This document shows, one piece after another, positions 36,594-45,597 of a stretch of 64,000 bases of DNA. How positions within the stretch are numbered: position 1 is the first letter of the stretch; each line of letters begins with the position of its first letter. The position numbers were made by a program, and so were the translations under genes. This DNA comes from Coxiellaceae bacterium UBA1530 (GTDB lineage: Bacteria > Pseudomonadota > Gammaproteobacteria > Coxiellales > Coxiellaceae). The notes beneath the pieces were generated by a model, which searched no databases, had not been told where the DNA came from, and saw only the letters and a list, made by a program, of their open reading frames with translations. The DNA lies in NCBI GenBank assembly GCA_002323325.1, contig DCQA01000026.1:8831-72830 (forward strand), given 5' to 3'.

Positions 36594-38138
36594 TTAATTA
36601 CAACCTAAGATCACCAATGTTTCGTGTGTTGCTTGGATACGATCAAAATAGACTTCAATGGGCAGCAAATTAAATATGCCAGGATGACGATTATTTAATG
36701 ATAAATATTCGGTTATATTATTTTCTGGTAACGTATGGCGATCAGTGTTAGCTGATTTTTTTGTTACGCGAAAGCAGATGCTCTTTGCATCACAATCAAT
36801 GCTTGTCTCGATCCGTCGATGCATTTTTCTGTTGACAACCAGCGCCAATAACCAGAAGAGTAAGCTCGAAAAAACCCCAGCAGAGCTGTTGCTGGCTGCC
36901 GGAGAGAGTTTAAGAATAGTGTACTCTATGCCTATGCAGGCCTGTAAATCATGCACTGTTAAAATGCGCATAGCACATACCCAAAAATTATTAGGATCAT
37001 AATTTGATTCATAGGCTTTTTGGTCAATAAGTTCTATGATTTGACAAGTTGATTGCTCCCTAAACCAATCTTTCAAAGGAGGTGCTAGTGTGCATGTGGC
37101 GATCATGGACATAAATAATGCGTAAAAATCGATAAATTCACAGATCAGTGAGCTTGCATCTCCTCGAGTGGTTACACGTGATAAATATTTCCGGCACGAC
37201 AATGGTATAGTCATTGGCTTACTAAAAATATCAGAATGATCTCTAAGGTCGATGGAATAGGTGAAATCCACTGGCCGACAACTTAGATGACCGGAAATGT
37301 TAAGAAAGAATACAAAGTTAAGTGCTTTCGCATCATAATGGATAATGCTTCTAGTATGGAGGTCACCAATAACCTTAAGTATGATTTCAGTCAGCGATAA
37401 GATCGCAACCTTTTCGAGGCGATTGTATAATTGCATTTCTGGAGTAGGGTATTGTTGTTTGATGGATGCAGTATACCTTAGAAGTGTATCCATAAAATTC
37501 ATACCAAGATAAGGGGTGATTAGATGCGGGCAATCAATATCGGTTTTTTTCTCAAAGATAAAGGGAAGAATATCGTTAGTGTGATTGTATTGTAGGTGAA
37601 GTGCCTGTTTGATAAACCAATAGTCTTCTTTGTCAGTATATAATAGCGATATATGGCCTAGCTTATGGAAGAAATACAATTCCTTAAGTGCATAGAGGCA
37701 ATTTTCCTTCTTTTCTTCTTCATCATCATCATCATCATCTTCATCGAATCCTTCAGTGAATTTTTTAACAACCAAGAATAATGAGTTACAGCGAGGAATA
37801 TCACTAACAAACACTTGGCCATGTGTGCCGTTTCCCAAGCGTTGATGGAATCTAAATTTACCGTGCGATGTCTCTAATTGTGTTTCCTCATTGAAAAGTT
37901 TTACATAATTAAAAACTATTAAGTTTGAGTCACGAAATAACTCTGGTGATGGATTGGTCGGTTTCTGATGTGACAAATAACTCCAGTCACTGCCATCCTC
38001 AAAAATAGGTTGGCATAACGAATCGTTTTCTGCATTGCTAGTGTCATCCGACGAGCAACTGAATAATGATTCTGTCGAGGTTGTTGTTTGGTAATCTGAG
38101 GAGTGATCTTGATCATTCTCAAAACATTGTCGTTTCAT
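36594..38138 (-). CDS. Eukaryotic-like protein kinase-fold protein
   Basis: A 514-residue protein. The Ser/Thr/Asp-rich first 90 residues are followed by a kinase fold: glycine loop LGNGTHGQV (101-109), VVKK lysine (125-126), an acidic insert of repeated D/E (133-142), KELYFF helix Glu (153), catalytic loop HYDAKALN (267-274, matching H-x-D-x-K-x2-N) and VDFTYS (290-295) where most kinases have DFG. The Gly is Thr here, so activity may be altered but metal-binding Asp is kept. A hydrophobic stretch (SSLLFWLLALVV) near 430 could be a membrane or core helix. Probably host-directed or regulatory. The frame continues past the stop. Confidence 0.75.
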   Translation of the reverse strand: MKRQCFENDQDHSSDYQTTTSTESLFSCSSDDTSNAENDSLCQPIFEDGSDWSYLSHQKPTNPSPELFRDSNLIVFNYVKLFNEETQLETSHGKFRFHQRLGNGTHGQVFVSDIPRCNSLFLVVKKFTEGFDEDDDDDDEEEKKENCLYALKELYFFHKLGHISLLYTDKEDYWFIKQALHLQYNHTNDILPFIFEKKTDIDCPHLITPYLGMNFMDTLLRYTASIKQQYPTPEMQLYNRLEKVAILSLTEIILKVIGDLHTRSIIHYDAKALNFVFFLNISGHLSCRPVDFTYSIDLRDHSDIFSKPMTIPLSCRKYLSRVTTRGDASSLICEFIDFYALFMSMIATCTLAPPLKDWFREQSTCQIIELIDQKAYESNYDPNNFWVCAMRILTVHDLQACIGIEYTILKLSPAASNSSAGVFSSLLFWLLALVVNRKMHRRIETSIDCDAKSICFRVTKKSANTDRHTLPENNITEYLSLNNRHPGIFNLLPIEVYFDRIQATHETLVILGCN

Positions 38139-38409
38139 GATACGGTATGTGCATAATGAGGATGTTAAAAAAGCTAATCCTACGTCTAAAAAAGTTTTTG
38201 TGAAAACTTATTTTAGTAATTCGAAGAAAATAATCTTTATTTAAGTAAATTTATCGGATATTGGGCATGTATGAATGACACCTCTAATACTTAGGAAGGT
38301 TTGCATCGTTTTTTAATGGAGTCATTTATCGTTACACTGGATATTATTTTTTTATTTTAAGAGTAATTTAATGTATTAGTGATAATAATCTCAAGCCGGT
38401 CAAATTGAA

Positions 38410-39066
38410 TCACTCTTTAACGACTAAAAACCACACTTCATGTCGGCGCAGCCATGGCAAAATCCAGGGTGGATCATAGAAGGCAAAAATTGGCTCACCT
38501 GTAAGCTCAATGCCATGTTTCTGTGCGTACGCTTTTAGTAGCATTGCTTTTTGGTGTAATCGTTTGCTATTGATTAGGCCGGTAAAGCGCAATGTGAGGT
38601 ATTCAGATGATTGCTGAGTCATATGAATGATATTGTTATCGATGGGCTTAGGGATGGTGTCTTTAGAATAGTGTTTAGGCATAATAAACGCGACTTGCCA
38701 TGTTTGATCTTGATCACCAGGTTTTGTCTGCATGACCGGAGCAGTCATACTTATGCGCGAGGTTTTTTTTACTGATTTGGATTGCATGACGGGCGCTGTC
38801 ATCGCTATATTACTTTCATCTGTTGATGTATGACGCCCGAAAATATAGCCTGCTAAGCGTTTAAAGCCAGTGTTAATTGCTGTAGAGCGATCATCAGCGA
38901 TATTGGTGGTGGCTAGCAACATATCATCGTATTGCCTTAATTCAATCTTTCCGTCTTGTTTTAGCACTTGGTAGGTGGGTTGTGGTGTATGTCGATTTAA
39001 CCACCATGGAATTAAGATCAACCCAAGTATAACAAGGGTAATAGCCAGTGTTAGTAATTTAATCAT
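38410..39066 (-). CDS. SOUL haem-binding family protein
   Basis: A 218-residue protein with an N-terminal membrane helix (residues 4-24) and a SOUL/HEBP domain: YQVLKQDGKIELRQYDDMLLATT, then GFKRLAGYIFGRH and two copies of IAMTAPVMQ/ISMTAPVMQ, the family hallmark, and EVWFLVV at the end. Family members bind haem or tetrapyrroles weakly. It would face the periplasm on a membrane anchor. Role unknown. Confidence 0.88.
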   Translation of the reverse strand: MIKLLTLAITLVILGLILIPWWLNRHTPQPTYQVLKQDGKIELRQYDDMLLATTNIADDRSTAINTGFKRLAGYIFGRHTSTDESNIAMTAPVMQSKSVKKTSRISMTAPVMQTKPGDQDQTWQVAFIMPKHYSKDTIPKPIDNNIIHMTQQSSEYLTLRFTGLINSKRLHQKAMLLKAYAQKHGIELTGEPIFAFYDPPWILPWLRRHEVWFLVVKE

Positions 39067-39258
39067 CTCTACCTTCTATACTTAAAAAGTTTATCATTGA
39101 AGTCATTATTGATCTGTGGATTGTATTGCCATTATTTCGTCATCCAAAAGCCTTCATTAACATAACTTTAATTACCAAAAAGTTCCAGTATTTTGTCGAA
39201 AATTACCGTTAGTTGTAGCAATATTGCTATTTGTTAATGATCAGGGAATGCAAAAAAA

Positions 39259-40185
39259 ATGCGTTTAAGGGCAACCAATAGCGATGATTTATTGTTGATT
39301 AAAGTGGCTGATTTCTTATCGGCTCAATGGACTCACTTTCCCTCTGATGTCCCACTAGTGTCAACGATGCTTGTGATGGCCCTCAAACGTTTTCCTTTCT
39401 TAGAACATGAATGTTTTGTTGACACAAAAGGCCATATTTTCCCATCGCCATCAAAACGGCATCTATTTATCGCATTAAAATATTTGTTTCAGATTTATCT
39501 TAATGATATGGCGAATTTATTTGCCAGCCATCCGGGTGATTGTGTAAGGGCTTTTTCAATTGGCCCCGGCTTTGATATCTTAGAGGCTGTGGTATTTTTC
39601 TCTTTGGCGAGTCGTTATAACAAAACCTTTAAGTTGGCTTATTGTGAAAAGTCAGACAAGGCAAGATTTTTTTTATCGCAGCAAATTATTGGTTTTTTTC
39701 CTAACTTGGGATCATTTTTTCATATATTCAATAGCCCTTTGTCACAAGATAACTTCTTTGAATTAGGTGTTGAGGCTTTTGGTGAGCATCCTGTTGATGC
39801 TATTCTTGCTCAACATATCGAAACACGTCCGCATCAGGCCATATCAATGGGGACTACTGTGGATAGCTCTTCAAAAGAGATGTCGTTACCTCAACTGTGT
39901 ATTAAGTTAGCGTTGATGTCTAACGTTCACACGCTTCTAATTCGAACGTACTCGGATGAGGAATATGATGAAACTATTGCTATCATGGCCGCTGAACTAA
40001 TCAACAATGCTATCAAACCAACCCGACCTACTATTCAGCAACGACCTCATCTATACACACCATACAGTACTAAACTTTGTTCTGATGTATTATTTCAATC
40101 GTTCTGTAAAATTGTTCGAGGAATGGATAGGCATCAGATATTAGTTAACATAGATCCAAATCATCAACATGCTAAGTTCACTTAG
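39259..40185 (+). CDS. Unknown protein with a Rossmann-like segment
   Basis: A 308-residue soluble protein. Around residues 97-135 the sequence CVRAFSIGPGFDILEAVVFF, followed 15 residues later by LAYCEKSDKARF, resembles motifs I and II of SAM-dependent methyltransferases (Gly-rich loop, then an acidic residue after a hydrophobic strand). The later motifs are not clear, so I do not assign an activity. It stands ahead of the photolyase genes but is separated by about 150 bases with a likely promoter. Confidence 0.5.
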   Translation: MRLRATNSDDLLLIKVADFLSAQWTHFPSDVPLVSTMLVMALKRFPFLEHECFVDTKGHIFPSPSKRHLFIALKYLFQIYLNDMANLFASHPGDCVRAFSIGPGFDILEAVVFFSLASRYNKTFKLAYCEKSDKARFFLSQQIIGFFPNLGSFFHIFNSPLSQDNFFELGVEAFGEHPVDAILAQHIETRPHQAISMGTTVDSSSKEMSLPQLCIKLALMSNVHTLLIRTYSDEEYDETIAIMAAELINNAIKPTRPTIQQRPHLYTPYSTKLCSDVLFQSFCKIVRGMDRHQILVNIDPNHQHAKFT

Positions 40186-40290
40186 CCGATAGGATAGACT
40201 TTTTTCTTCGTCAACAGCATTGAATTTTTCTGTATGGTTCGTATTATCAGCCACTTATAGAAGTTACTATTTTTATCAATCAATTATTGT

Positions 40291-40296
40291 ATACTC
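40291..40296 (+). promoter_or_regulatory. Possible -10 box for the photolyase operon
   Basis: TATACT lies 44 bases before the first photolyase start. No good -35 is seen at 17 bases. The first gene has AGGTGGAG 9 bases before its ATG. Confidence 0.3.
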
Positions 40297-40339
40297 CCCA
40301 CGTGCTACATGATCTGATCACCAGGTGGAGTGTGTTGCA

Positions 40340-41845
40340 ATGCAAATTGTTTGGTTTAAACGTGACCTCAGGGTCAATGATCATCAGGCCTTAGCTCAAG
40401 CCGCCAAGCATGGGCCTTTTATCGCCTTGTATATCTTAGAGCCTGACCTATGGCATCAACCGGATCTTAGTCGTCGTCAATATGATTTTCTGTGTGAATC
40501 TTTGCATGATCTTAAAGCTCAATTGTTGCAAGTGCATTGTCCTCTGATCATTCGTGTTGGGTATGCTGTTGATGTTTTGCAGAGTTTAATTGCAGAGTTT
40601 GATGTTTCAGCTGTTTTGTCGCACCAAGAAACTTGGAACGGCTGGACATACCGTCGTGATATCGCAGTCAAACGTCTTTTGAACCAGCTGAATGTCACTT
40701 GGCACGAGTATAAACAGTTCGGTGTGATTCGTGGCTTAAATGATCGTGATGGCTGGGCTCGTCGTTGGTATCATTGGGTAAACCAATCGATGGAATCATG
40801 CCAAGATACCCCGCAGCCAATGAGTATTCCAGGTGATGAGCTGCCTAGCCCTGAAGTCCTAGGTCTAGGTCAAGATGATTGCCCATATCGTCAAGTTGGT
40901 GGTAGAGAGCAGGGCTTATCGTATTTAACCTCGTTTTTTCAAGAGCGTGGGCTACATTACACCAAGTCGATGTCTTCTCCGGTTACAGCTTTTGAGGCAT
41001 GCTCACGGCTGTCACCCTATATTGCTTTTGGTTGCTTGTCGATTCGTGAAATTTATCAGTGGCATCAAAAACAACTTGATCTCATAGAGCATTGTCCACC
41101 ACAAGAGCAGCGGCTTTGGCGAAGTGCGCATCGCTCATTTTCAGGTCGTTTGCGTTGGCATTGTCACTTTATTCAGAAACTAGAGGATCAACCTAGTATT
41201 GAGTTTGAGAATCTACATCCTGCTTACGATTCCGTGCGTACCGAAGCGTTTAATGAAGAGTTTTTCTTGGCGTGGCAGGATGGTAAAACAGGTTTTCCAA
41301 TGATAGACGCGTGCATGCGAGCACTTCGCGCGTGCGGTTGGATTAATTTTCGGATGCGCGCGATGTTGATGAGTTTTGCGAGCTATCACCTATGGTTAGA
41401 TTGGCGTCGTACCGCCCCTTTTCTTGCACAGCAATTCACTGACTATGAGCCTGGTATTCATTACTCTCAAGTACAAATGCAATCAGGCACTACTGGTATT
41501 AATGCCATACGCGCATACAATCCTATCAAACAAGGCTTAGATCATGATCCCGATGCCCGTTTTATTGCCAGGTGGCTGCCAGAGCTAGCCTCGCTTCCTC
41601 AAAAAGATCGCCACCAACCATGGGCATTGCACGTACCTGATGTTGATTATCCACTGCCTATTGTCGATGAAAAAATTGCTCGCACTCAGGCAACTCGCCT
41701 GCTATATGCGATTCGACAAGGGAGCCAACATCGTGCATTATCTCAAGCAATTGTGAAGAAACACGCCAGTCGGCGTCCGGCTCATGATCGCCGAAGGCGC
41801 AAGAAGCCACCTGCCGACGATATGCAACAGGAGTTACCCTTGTGA
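40340..41845 (+). CDS. Cryptochrome/photolyase-family flavoprotein (non-classical)
   Basis: A 501-residue protein with an N-terminal antenna-type alpha/beta domain (QIVWFKRDLRVNDHQAL) and a C-terminal FAD-binding helical domain (SRLSPYIAFGCLSIREIYQW; GKTGFPMIDACMRALRACGWINFRMRAMLMSF). The FAD-ring segment reads GIHYSQVQMQSGTTGINAIR, unlike the AxNxGxWQW of CPD photolyases, so it belongs to a different branch whose DNA substrate or signalling role is uncertain. I start at ATG 40340 with AGGTGGAG 9 bases upstream; GTG at 40325 would add five residues and remove the ribosome-binding site. It overlaps phrB by 4 bases (GTGA). The C-terminal tail is basic. Confidence 0.88.
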   Translation: MQIVWFKRDLRVNDHQALAQAAKHGPFIALYILEPDLWHQPDLSRRQYDFLCESLHDLKAQLLQVHCPLIIRVGYAVDVLQSLIAEFDVSAVLSHQETWNGWTYRRDIAVKRLLNQLNVTWHEYKQFGVIRGLNDRDGWARRWYHWVNQSMESCQDTPQPMSIPGDELPSPEVLGLGQDDCPYRQVGGREQGLSYLTSFFQERGLHYTKSMSSPVTAFEACSRLSPYIAFGCLSIREIYQWHQKQLDLIEHCPPQEQRLWRSAHRSFSGRLRWHCHFIQKLEDQPSIEFENLHPAYDSVRTEAFNEEFFLAWQDGKTGFPMIDACMRALRACGWINFRMRAMLMSFASYHLWLDWRRTAPFLAQQFTDYEPGIHYSQVQMQSGTTGINAIRAYNPIKQGLDHDPDARFIARWLPELASLPQKDRHQPWALHVPDVDYPLPIVDEKIARTQATRLLYAIRQGSQHRALSQAIVKKHASRRPAHDRRRRKKPPADDMQQELPL

Positions 41846-43260
41846 GTCAAATACAAGTTATCCATTGGTTTAGGCAGGATCTACGACTGGTTGATAATCC
41901 CGCTCTAGATGCAGCAGCAAGGGCCGGCACGGTCTTGCCGATATTTATCCTCGATACCAAGAATTCAGGTGATCACGCCATGGGTGCTGCCAGTCGTGTT
42001 TGGTGTCATCACGCTTTACAGTCACTGTCTGAGTCACTACAGGATCGCCTAGCGATTTATCAGGGTGATCCAATGGCAATCTTGCAGCAACTCTGTCAGC
42101 AGCATGATATTCAAGCAGTGTTTTGGAATCGTTGCTATGAGCCTTGGCGTATTCAGCGTGATCAGGTCATTAAGTCAGAGCTCAAGGCACAAGAGATCTC
42201 AGTCAACACGTATAATGGATCTTTACTCTGGGAACCGTGGCAGGTAAAAAAACAAGACGGTACCCATTATAAAGTCTTTACACCCTATTACCGTAAAGGT
42301 TGCCTTGTGGCTGAGCCACCACGTTTTCCATTGGGTAGCCCTGAATCACTCATAACATTGACCAAGCCAAAAGATAGCTTAACGATTGATGCTCTACGAC
42401 TCTGTCCCCAGCACGATTGGCACGTTGACTTGATCAAATCGTGGGAGATCAGTGAGCAGGGTGGGCAGAATCGATTGTCTGCTTTTGTTCGTGATCACAT
42501 TAATGATTATAAGCAAGGCCGTGACATTCCCTCGCTTCAGTCGACTTCGAGATTATCACCGTATTTACATCATGGGTTAATATCACCCAATCAAGCTTGG
42601 TATGCTGCTCGTCAATCAGGCGACTCATCTTCTGTGGATGTTTTCTGCAGTGAGTTGGGTTGGCGAGAATTTTCTTATTCTCAGTTGTATTATAATCCAA
42701 CGATTGCTACGGAGAACTTGCAAACTAAGTTTGACCAGTTTCCATGGCTCGATGACAAAGCGGTGTTACGTGCTTGGCAGCAGGGTCAAACGGGAATACC
42801 GATGGTGGACGCTGGTATGCGTGAACTCTACCAAACTGGTTACATGCATAATCGTGTTCGCATGATTGTTGGGTCTTTCCTAGTAAAAAACTGCTTGTTG
42901 CATTGGCATCACGGTGAGCGTTGGTTTTGGGATTGTTTATTTGATGCTGACTATGCTAGTAACAGCGCGAGCTGGCAGTGGATAGCGGGTTGTGGTGCTG
43001 ATGCAGCACCTTTTTTTCGTATTTTTAACCCCGTGACCCAGGGTCAAAAGTTCGATCCAGAGGGTACTTATATCAAACAGTACTGTCCTGAGCTCATCAA
43101 TATGCCGATTAAACAATTACACGCGCCTTGGGAAGCAAAGCCTGAGATTTTGCAACAGGCAGGGATAGAGCTAGGTGTTGATTACCCACTGCCAGTGGTT
43201 GATCTAAAAATTTCAAGGCAGCGTGCACTGGATGCTTTTAAATCGTTAAAAAAGGAATGA
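41842..43260 (+). CDS. phrB: Deoxyribodipyrimidine (CPD) photolyase
   Basis: A 472-residue class I photolyase that reverses cyclobutane pyrimidine dimers with blue light. The N-terminal domain begins IHWFRQDLRLVDNPAL. The FAD domain keeps SRLSPYLHHGLISPNQ, ELGWREFSYSQLYY, TGIPMVDAGMRELYQTGYMHNRVRMIVGSF, and the flavin-binding ASNSASWQWIAGCGADAAPFFRIFNP. The electron-relay tryptophans look present. The GTG start overlaps the stop of the upstream gene. It is followed by the third photolyase gene after one base, so all three should be translated from one mRNA. Confidence 0.96.
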   Translation: MSQIQVIHWFRQDLRLVDNPALDAAARAGTVLPIFILDTKNSGDHAMGAASRVWCHHALQSLSESLQDRLAIYQGDPMAILQQLCQQHDIQAVFWNRCYEPWRIQRDQVIKSELKAQEISVNTYNGSLLWEPWQVKKQDGTHYKVFTPYYRKGCLVAEPPRFPLGSPESLITLTKPKDSLTIDALRLCPQHDWHVDLIKSWEISEQGGQNRLSAFVRDHINDYKQGRDIPSLQSTSRLSPYLHHGLISPNQAWYAARQSGDSSSVDVFCSELGWREFSYSQLYYNPTIATENLQTKFDQFPWLDDKAVLRAWQQGQTGIPMVDAGMRELYQTGYMHNRVRMIVGSFLVKNCLLHWHHGERWFWDCLFDADYASNSASWQWIAGCGADAAPFFRIFNPVTQGQKFDPEGTYIKQYCPELINMPIKQLHAPWEAKPEILQQAGIELGVDYPLPVVDLKISRQRALDAFKSLKKE

Positions 43261-43261
43261 T

Positions 43262-44782
43262 ATGAGTGTTTGTCGTTTGATTTTACCTGATCAGTTATCC
43301 CTAACAATCAGTAGTCTGCAACGAATCAGTGATAATGATCACGTGTTAATGATTGAGTCGTATGATTATTTTACTCACGTTAAGCATCATAAGAAAAAAA
43401 TTGTTTTCTTATTAAGTGCAATGCGTCATTTTGCTGATCAACTCAGACAAAAAGGATTCAATGTCACCTACATTCCACTTGAGGATGTCACTCGAAAGGA
43501 CAGTCTTAAAAAACTACTCGTGGGTTTTATTAAGCAGCATGCCATCAAGCATTGCATGGTGACACAGCCGAGTGAATACCATTGGCAGCAAGAGGTTCAG
43601 TCATGCGATGAGCAGGCCGGCTGTCATGTAGAATTGCTGGATGATCATCGTTTTTTATGCACTAATGAGCAATTTTCAGCGTTTGCAGCAGGCAAAAAAC
43701 AGCTGCGCATGGAGCTCTTTTATCGTCAGATGCGTCAACAACACCAGGTGCTCATGGATGGTGATAAGCCAATTGGTGGGCAGTGGAACTATGATCAAGA
43801 GAATCGAAAGCCGCCAAAATCAGGTCTTGATATCCCGGATACTTATCATACGACTATAGACAAGCAAACGCAGGCGATCATTGAGTTGGTTGAGGAGAAC
43901 TTTTCCGATCACTTTGGTGATAGCTTGCCATTCCATTTTGCAGTCACGCGTCGTCAAGCACTGGTCGCTCTAAAGCAATTTATACAGGCTCGATTGGCTT
44001 TATTTGGAGATTATCAAGATGCGATGTTGCAGGGTGAGCCCTGGATGTTTCATAGTCATATCAGTTTCTACTTAAATTGTGGACTATTATTACCTCTCGA
44101 ATGCATTCAGCAGGCTGAAAATGCCTATCATGATGGCTTGGCGCCACTGAATGCCGTAGAGGGTTTCATTCGCCAGATTCTAGGTTGGCGTGAGTACGTA
44201 CGTGGAATCTATTGGCTTAAGATGCCTGAATATGTCACACAAAACTTTTTCGAAGCAAAACGCGCCTTGCCGGACTTCTATTGGACCGGGAAGACGGCTA
44301 TGAACTGTTTAAAGCAATGTATTAACGAAACTCAGCAGAACGCGTATGCGCATCATATACAACGTTTAATGATATTAGGTAACTTTGCATTAATTGCAGG
44401 TATTGCTCCTGATGAGGTGAATGAGTGGTTTCATGTGGTCTATGCAGATGCCTATCAGTGGGTTGAGTTGCCGAATGTGAGTGGGATGATTTTGTTTGCT
44501 GATGGCGGGTATTTAGCGAGTAAACCTTATGCGGCTGGTGGTAATTATGTCAATAAGATGTCAAATTACTGTAAGCAATGCCGTTATAAAGTATCGGTTA
44601 AAAACGGCGAGAACGCGTGCCCGTTTAATTATCTTTACTGGGATTTTTTGGCAAGGAATCACGATAAATTATCGAATAATCATCGTTTGGGTATGGTCTA
44701 TCGTATTTATCAACGCATGGACCCTGAAAAGCAACAGAGCATTGCGCAAGACGCTAAGCGATTTTTACAGTCACTGGACTAA
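43262..44782 (+). CDS. Iron-sulfur bacterial cryptochrome/(6-4) photolyase
   Basis: A 506-residue protein of the DPRP/FeS-BCP group. It starts with LILPDQLSLTISSL, and the C-terminal half has GFIRQILGWREYVRGIYW, the helix NAYAHHIQRLMILGNFALIAGI, and WVELPNVSGMILFADGG. Four cysteines for a [4Fe-4S] cluster fit CLKQC, YCKQC and ACPFN near residues 350-460. Known members repair (6-4) photoproducts or sense light. Being directly behind a CPD photolyase, it probably supplies the second repair specificity. Confidence 0.92.
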   Translation: MSVCRLILPDQLSLTISSLQRISDNDHVLMIESYDYFTHVKHHKKKIVFLLSAMRHFADQLRQKGFNVTYIPLEDVTRKDSLKKLLVGFIKQHAIKHCMVTQPSEYHWQQEVQSCDEQAGCHVELLDDHRFLCTNEQFSAFAAGKKQLRMELFYRQMRQQHQVLMDGDKPIGGQWNYDQENRKPPKSGLDIPDTYHTTIDKQTQAIIELVEENFSDHFGDSLPFHFAVTRRQALVALKQFIQARLALFGDYQDAMLQGEPWMFHSHISFYLNCGLLLPLECIQQAENAYHDGLAPLNAVEGFIRQILGWREYVRGIYWLKMPEYVTQNFFEAKRALPDFYWTGKTAMNCLKQCINETQQNAYAHHIQRLMILGNFALIAGIAPDEVNEWFHVVYADAYQWVELPNVSGMILFADGGYLASKPYAAGGNYVNKMSNYCKQCRYKVSVKNGENACPFNYLYWDFLARNHDKLSNNHRLGMVYRIYQRMDPEKQQSIAQDAKRFLQSLD

Positions 44783-44808
44783 TTTCACTATACTTGAAGA
44801 GCTTTTTT

Positions 44809-44946
44809 ATGGCCCATAAGAAACCCCATCTTCCTCAAAAAGAGTGCCCTGTCTGCAAAAAACCTTTCTCATGGCGAAAAAAGTGGGAAAAAGTGTGGGA
44901 GAGGGTGGTGTATTGCTCTGAACGCTGTCGTCGTCAAAAAAAATAA
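44809..44946 (+). CDS. DUF2256 zinc-ribbon-like small protein
   Basis: A 45-residue basic protein. Four cysteines in CPVCKKPFSWRKKWEKVW and VYCSERCRRQKK form the DUF2256 pattern, a likely zinc knuckle. DUF2256 genes frequently lie beside photolyase/cryptochrome genes in bacteria, and here it follows the third one by 26 bases. Its role is unknown; DNA binding or a repair accessory role is inference. Confidence 0.88.
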   Translation: MAHKKPHLPQKECPVCKKPFSWRKKWEKVWERVVYCSERCRRQKK

Positions 44947-45213
44947 TTCCATTTAGATATCACCAAAAGCTTTTTACACTCTTTTCTATCAGTCAGTGAT
45001 CTGAGGATATATCGTTTAGGTTGAAATAATACAGAGGTTAGTTATTAAAACTTAAGAAAACCCAAATCAACCACTAAGAAAACGTTAATAAAAACATAGC
45101 ACTTTTAAAAAAAATTATGAAAAAATTAGAAATTTAATATTTTTTTAATAATATGTGTGTAATGTTTCTGAGTTATTAATCGAATGGATGCATAACAAAC
45201 AAGAGAGCAAAAA

Positions 45214-45597
45214 ATGAATCGAATATTTAGTTCAGATCCACCTAGCGTGCAAGGCTTATGCGACACAATGATGAGACAGCCAAGTTATCAATTTAGGTTC
45301 GATCGTAACCTTGAAAGTGTAGAAAAATATATTCAACTTATAGCGAAACACAATATCGTTATTAGTGATAACGATTTTATACAGCTGTCAGCTGCCATAA
45401 AGGCATATGTCAACCCTACACTCCAAGAGACTTGTTTTACAATAAAGAGGGCAGAACACTTAGCTAAAATGCTTTGTCCACTGAATATATCTATAACAGT
45501 GAAATGCGTCGAATCAGAGAAATACGACGGCCTTATGGACGATCTTACCATTGATGTTACTCGGAATAGAGCTGCTACATCATCACCTACTCCTTAA
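45214..45597 (+). CDS. Unknown small soluble protein
   Basis: A 127-residue protein starting at an ATG with GAGAG 7 bases upstream. It seems helical, has no signal peptide or membrane segment, and matches no family known to me. The C-terminus is Ser/Thr/Pro-rich. It is preceded by about 270 bases of very AT-rich DNA that probably carries its promoter, and a possible terminator lies 200 bases downstream. Confidence 0.5.
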   Translation: MNRIFSSDPPSVQGLCDTMMRQPSYQFRFDRNLESVEKYIQLIAKHNIVISDNDFIQLSAAIKAYVNPTLQETCFTIKRAEHLAKMLCPLNISITVKCVESEKYDGLMDDLTIDVTRNRAATSSPTP

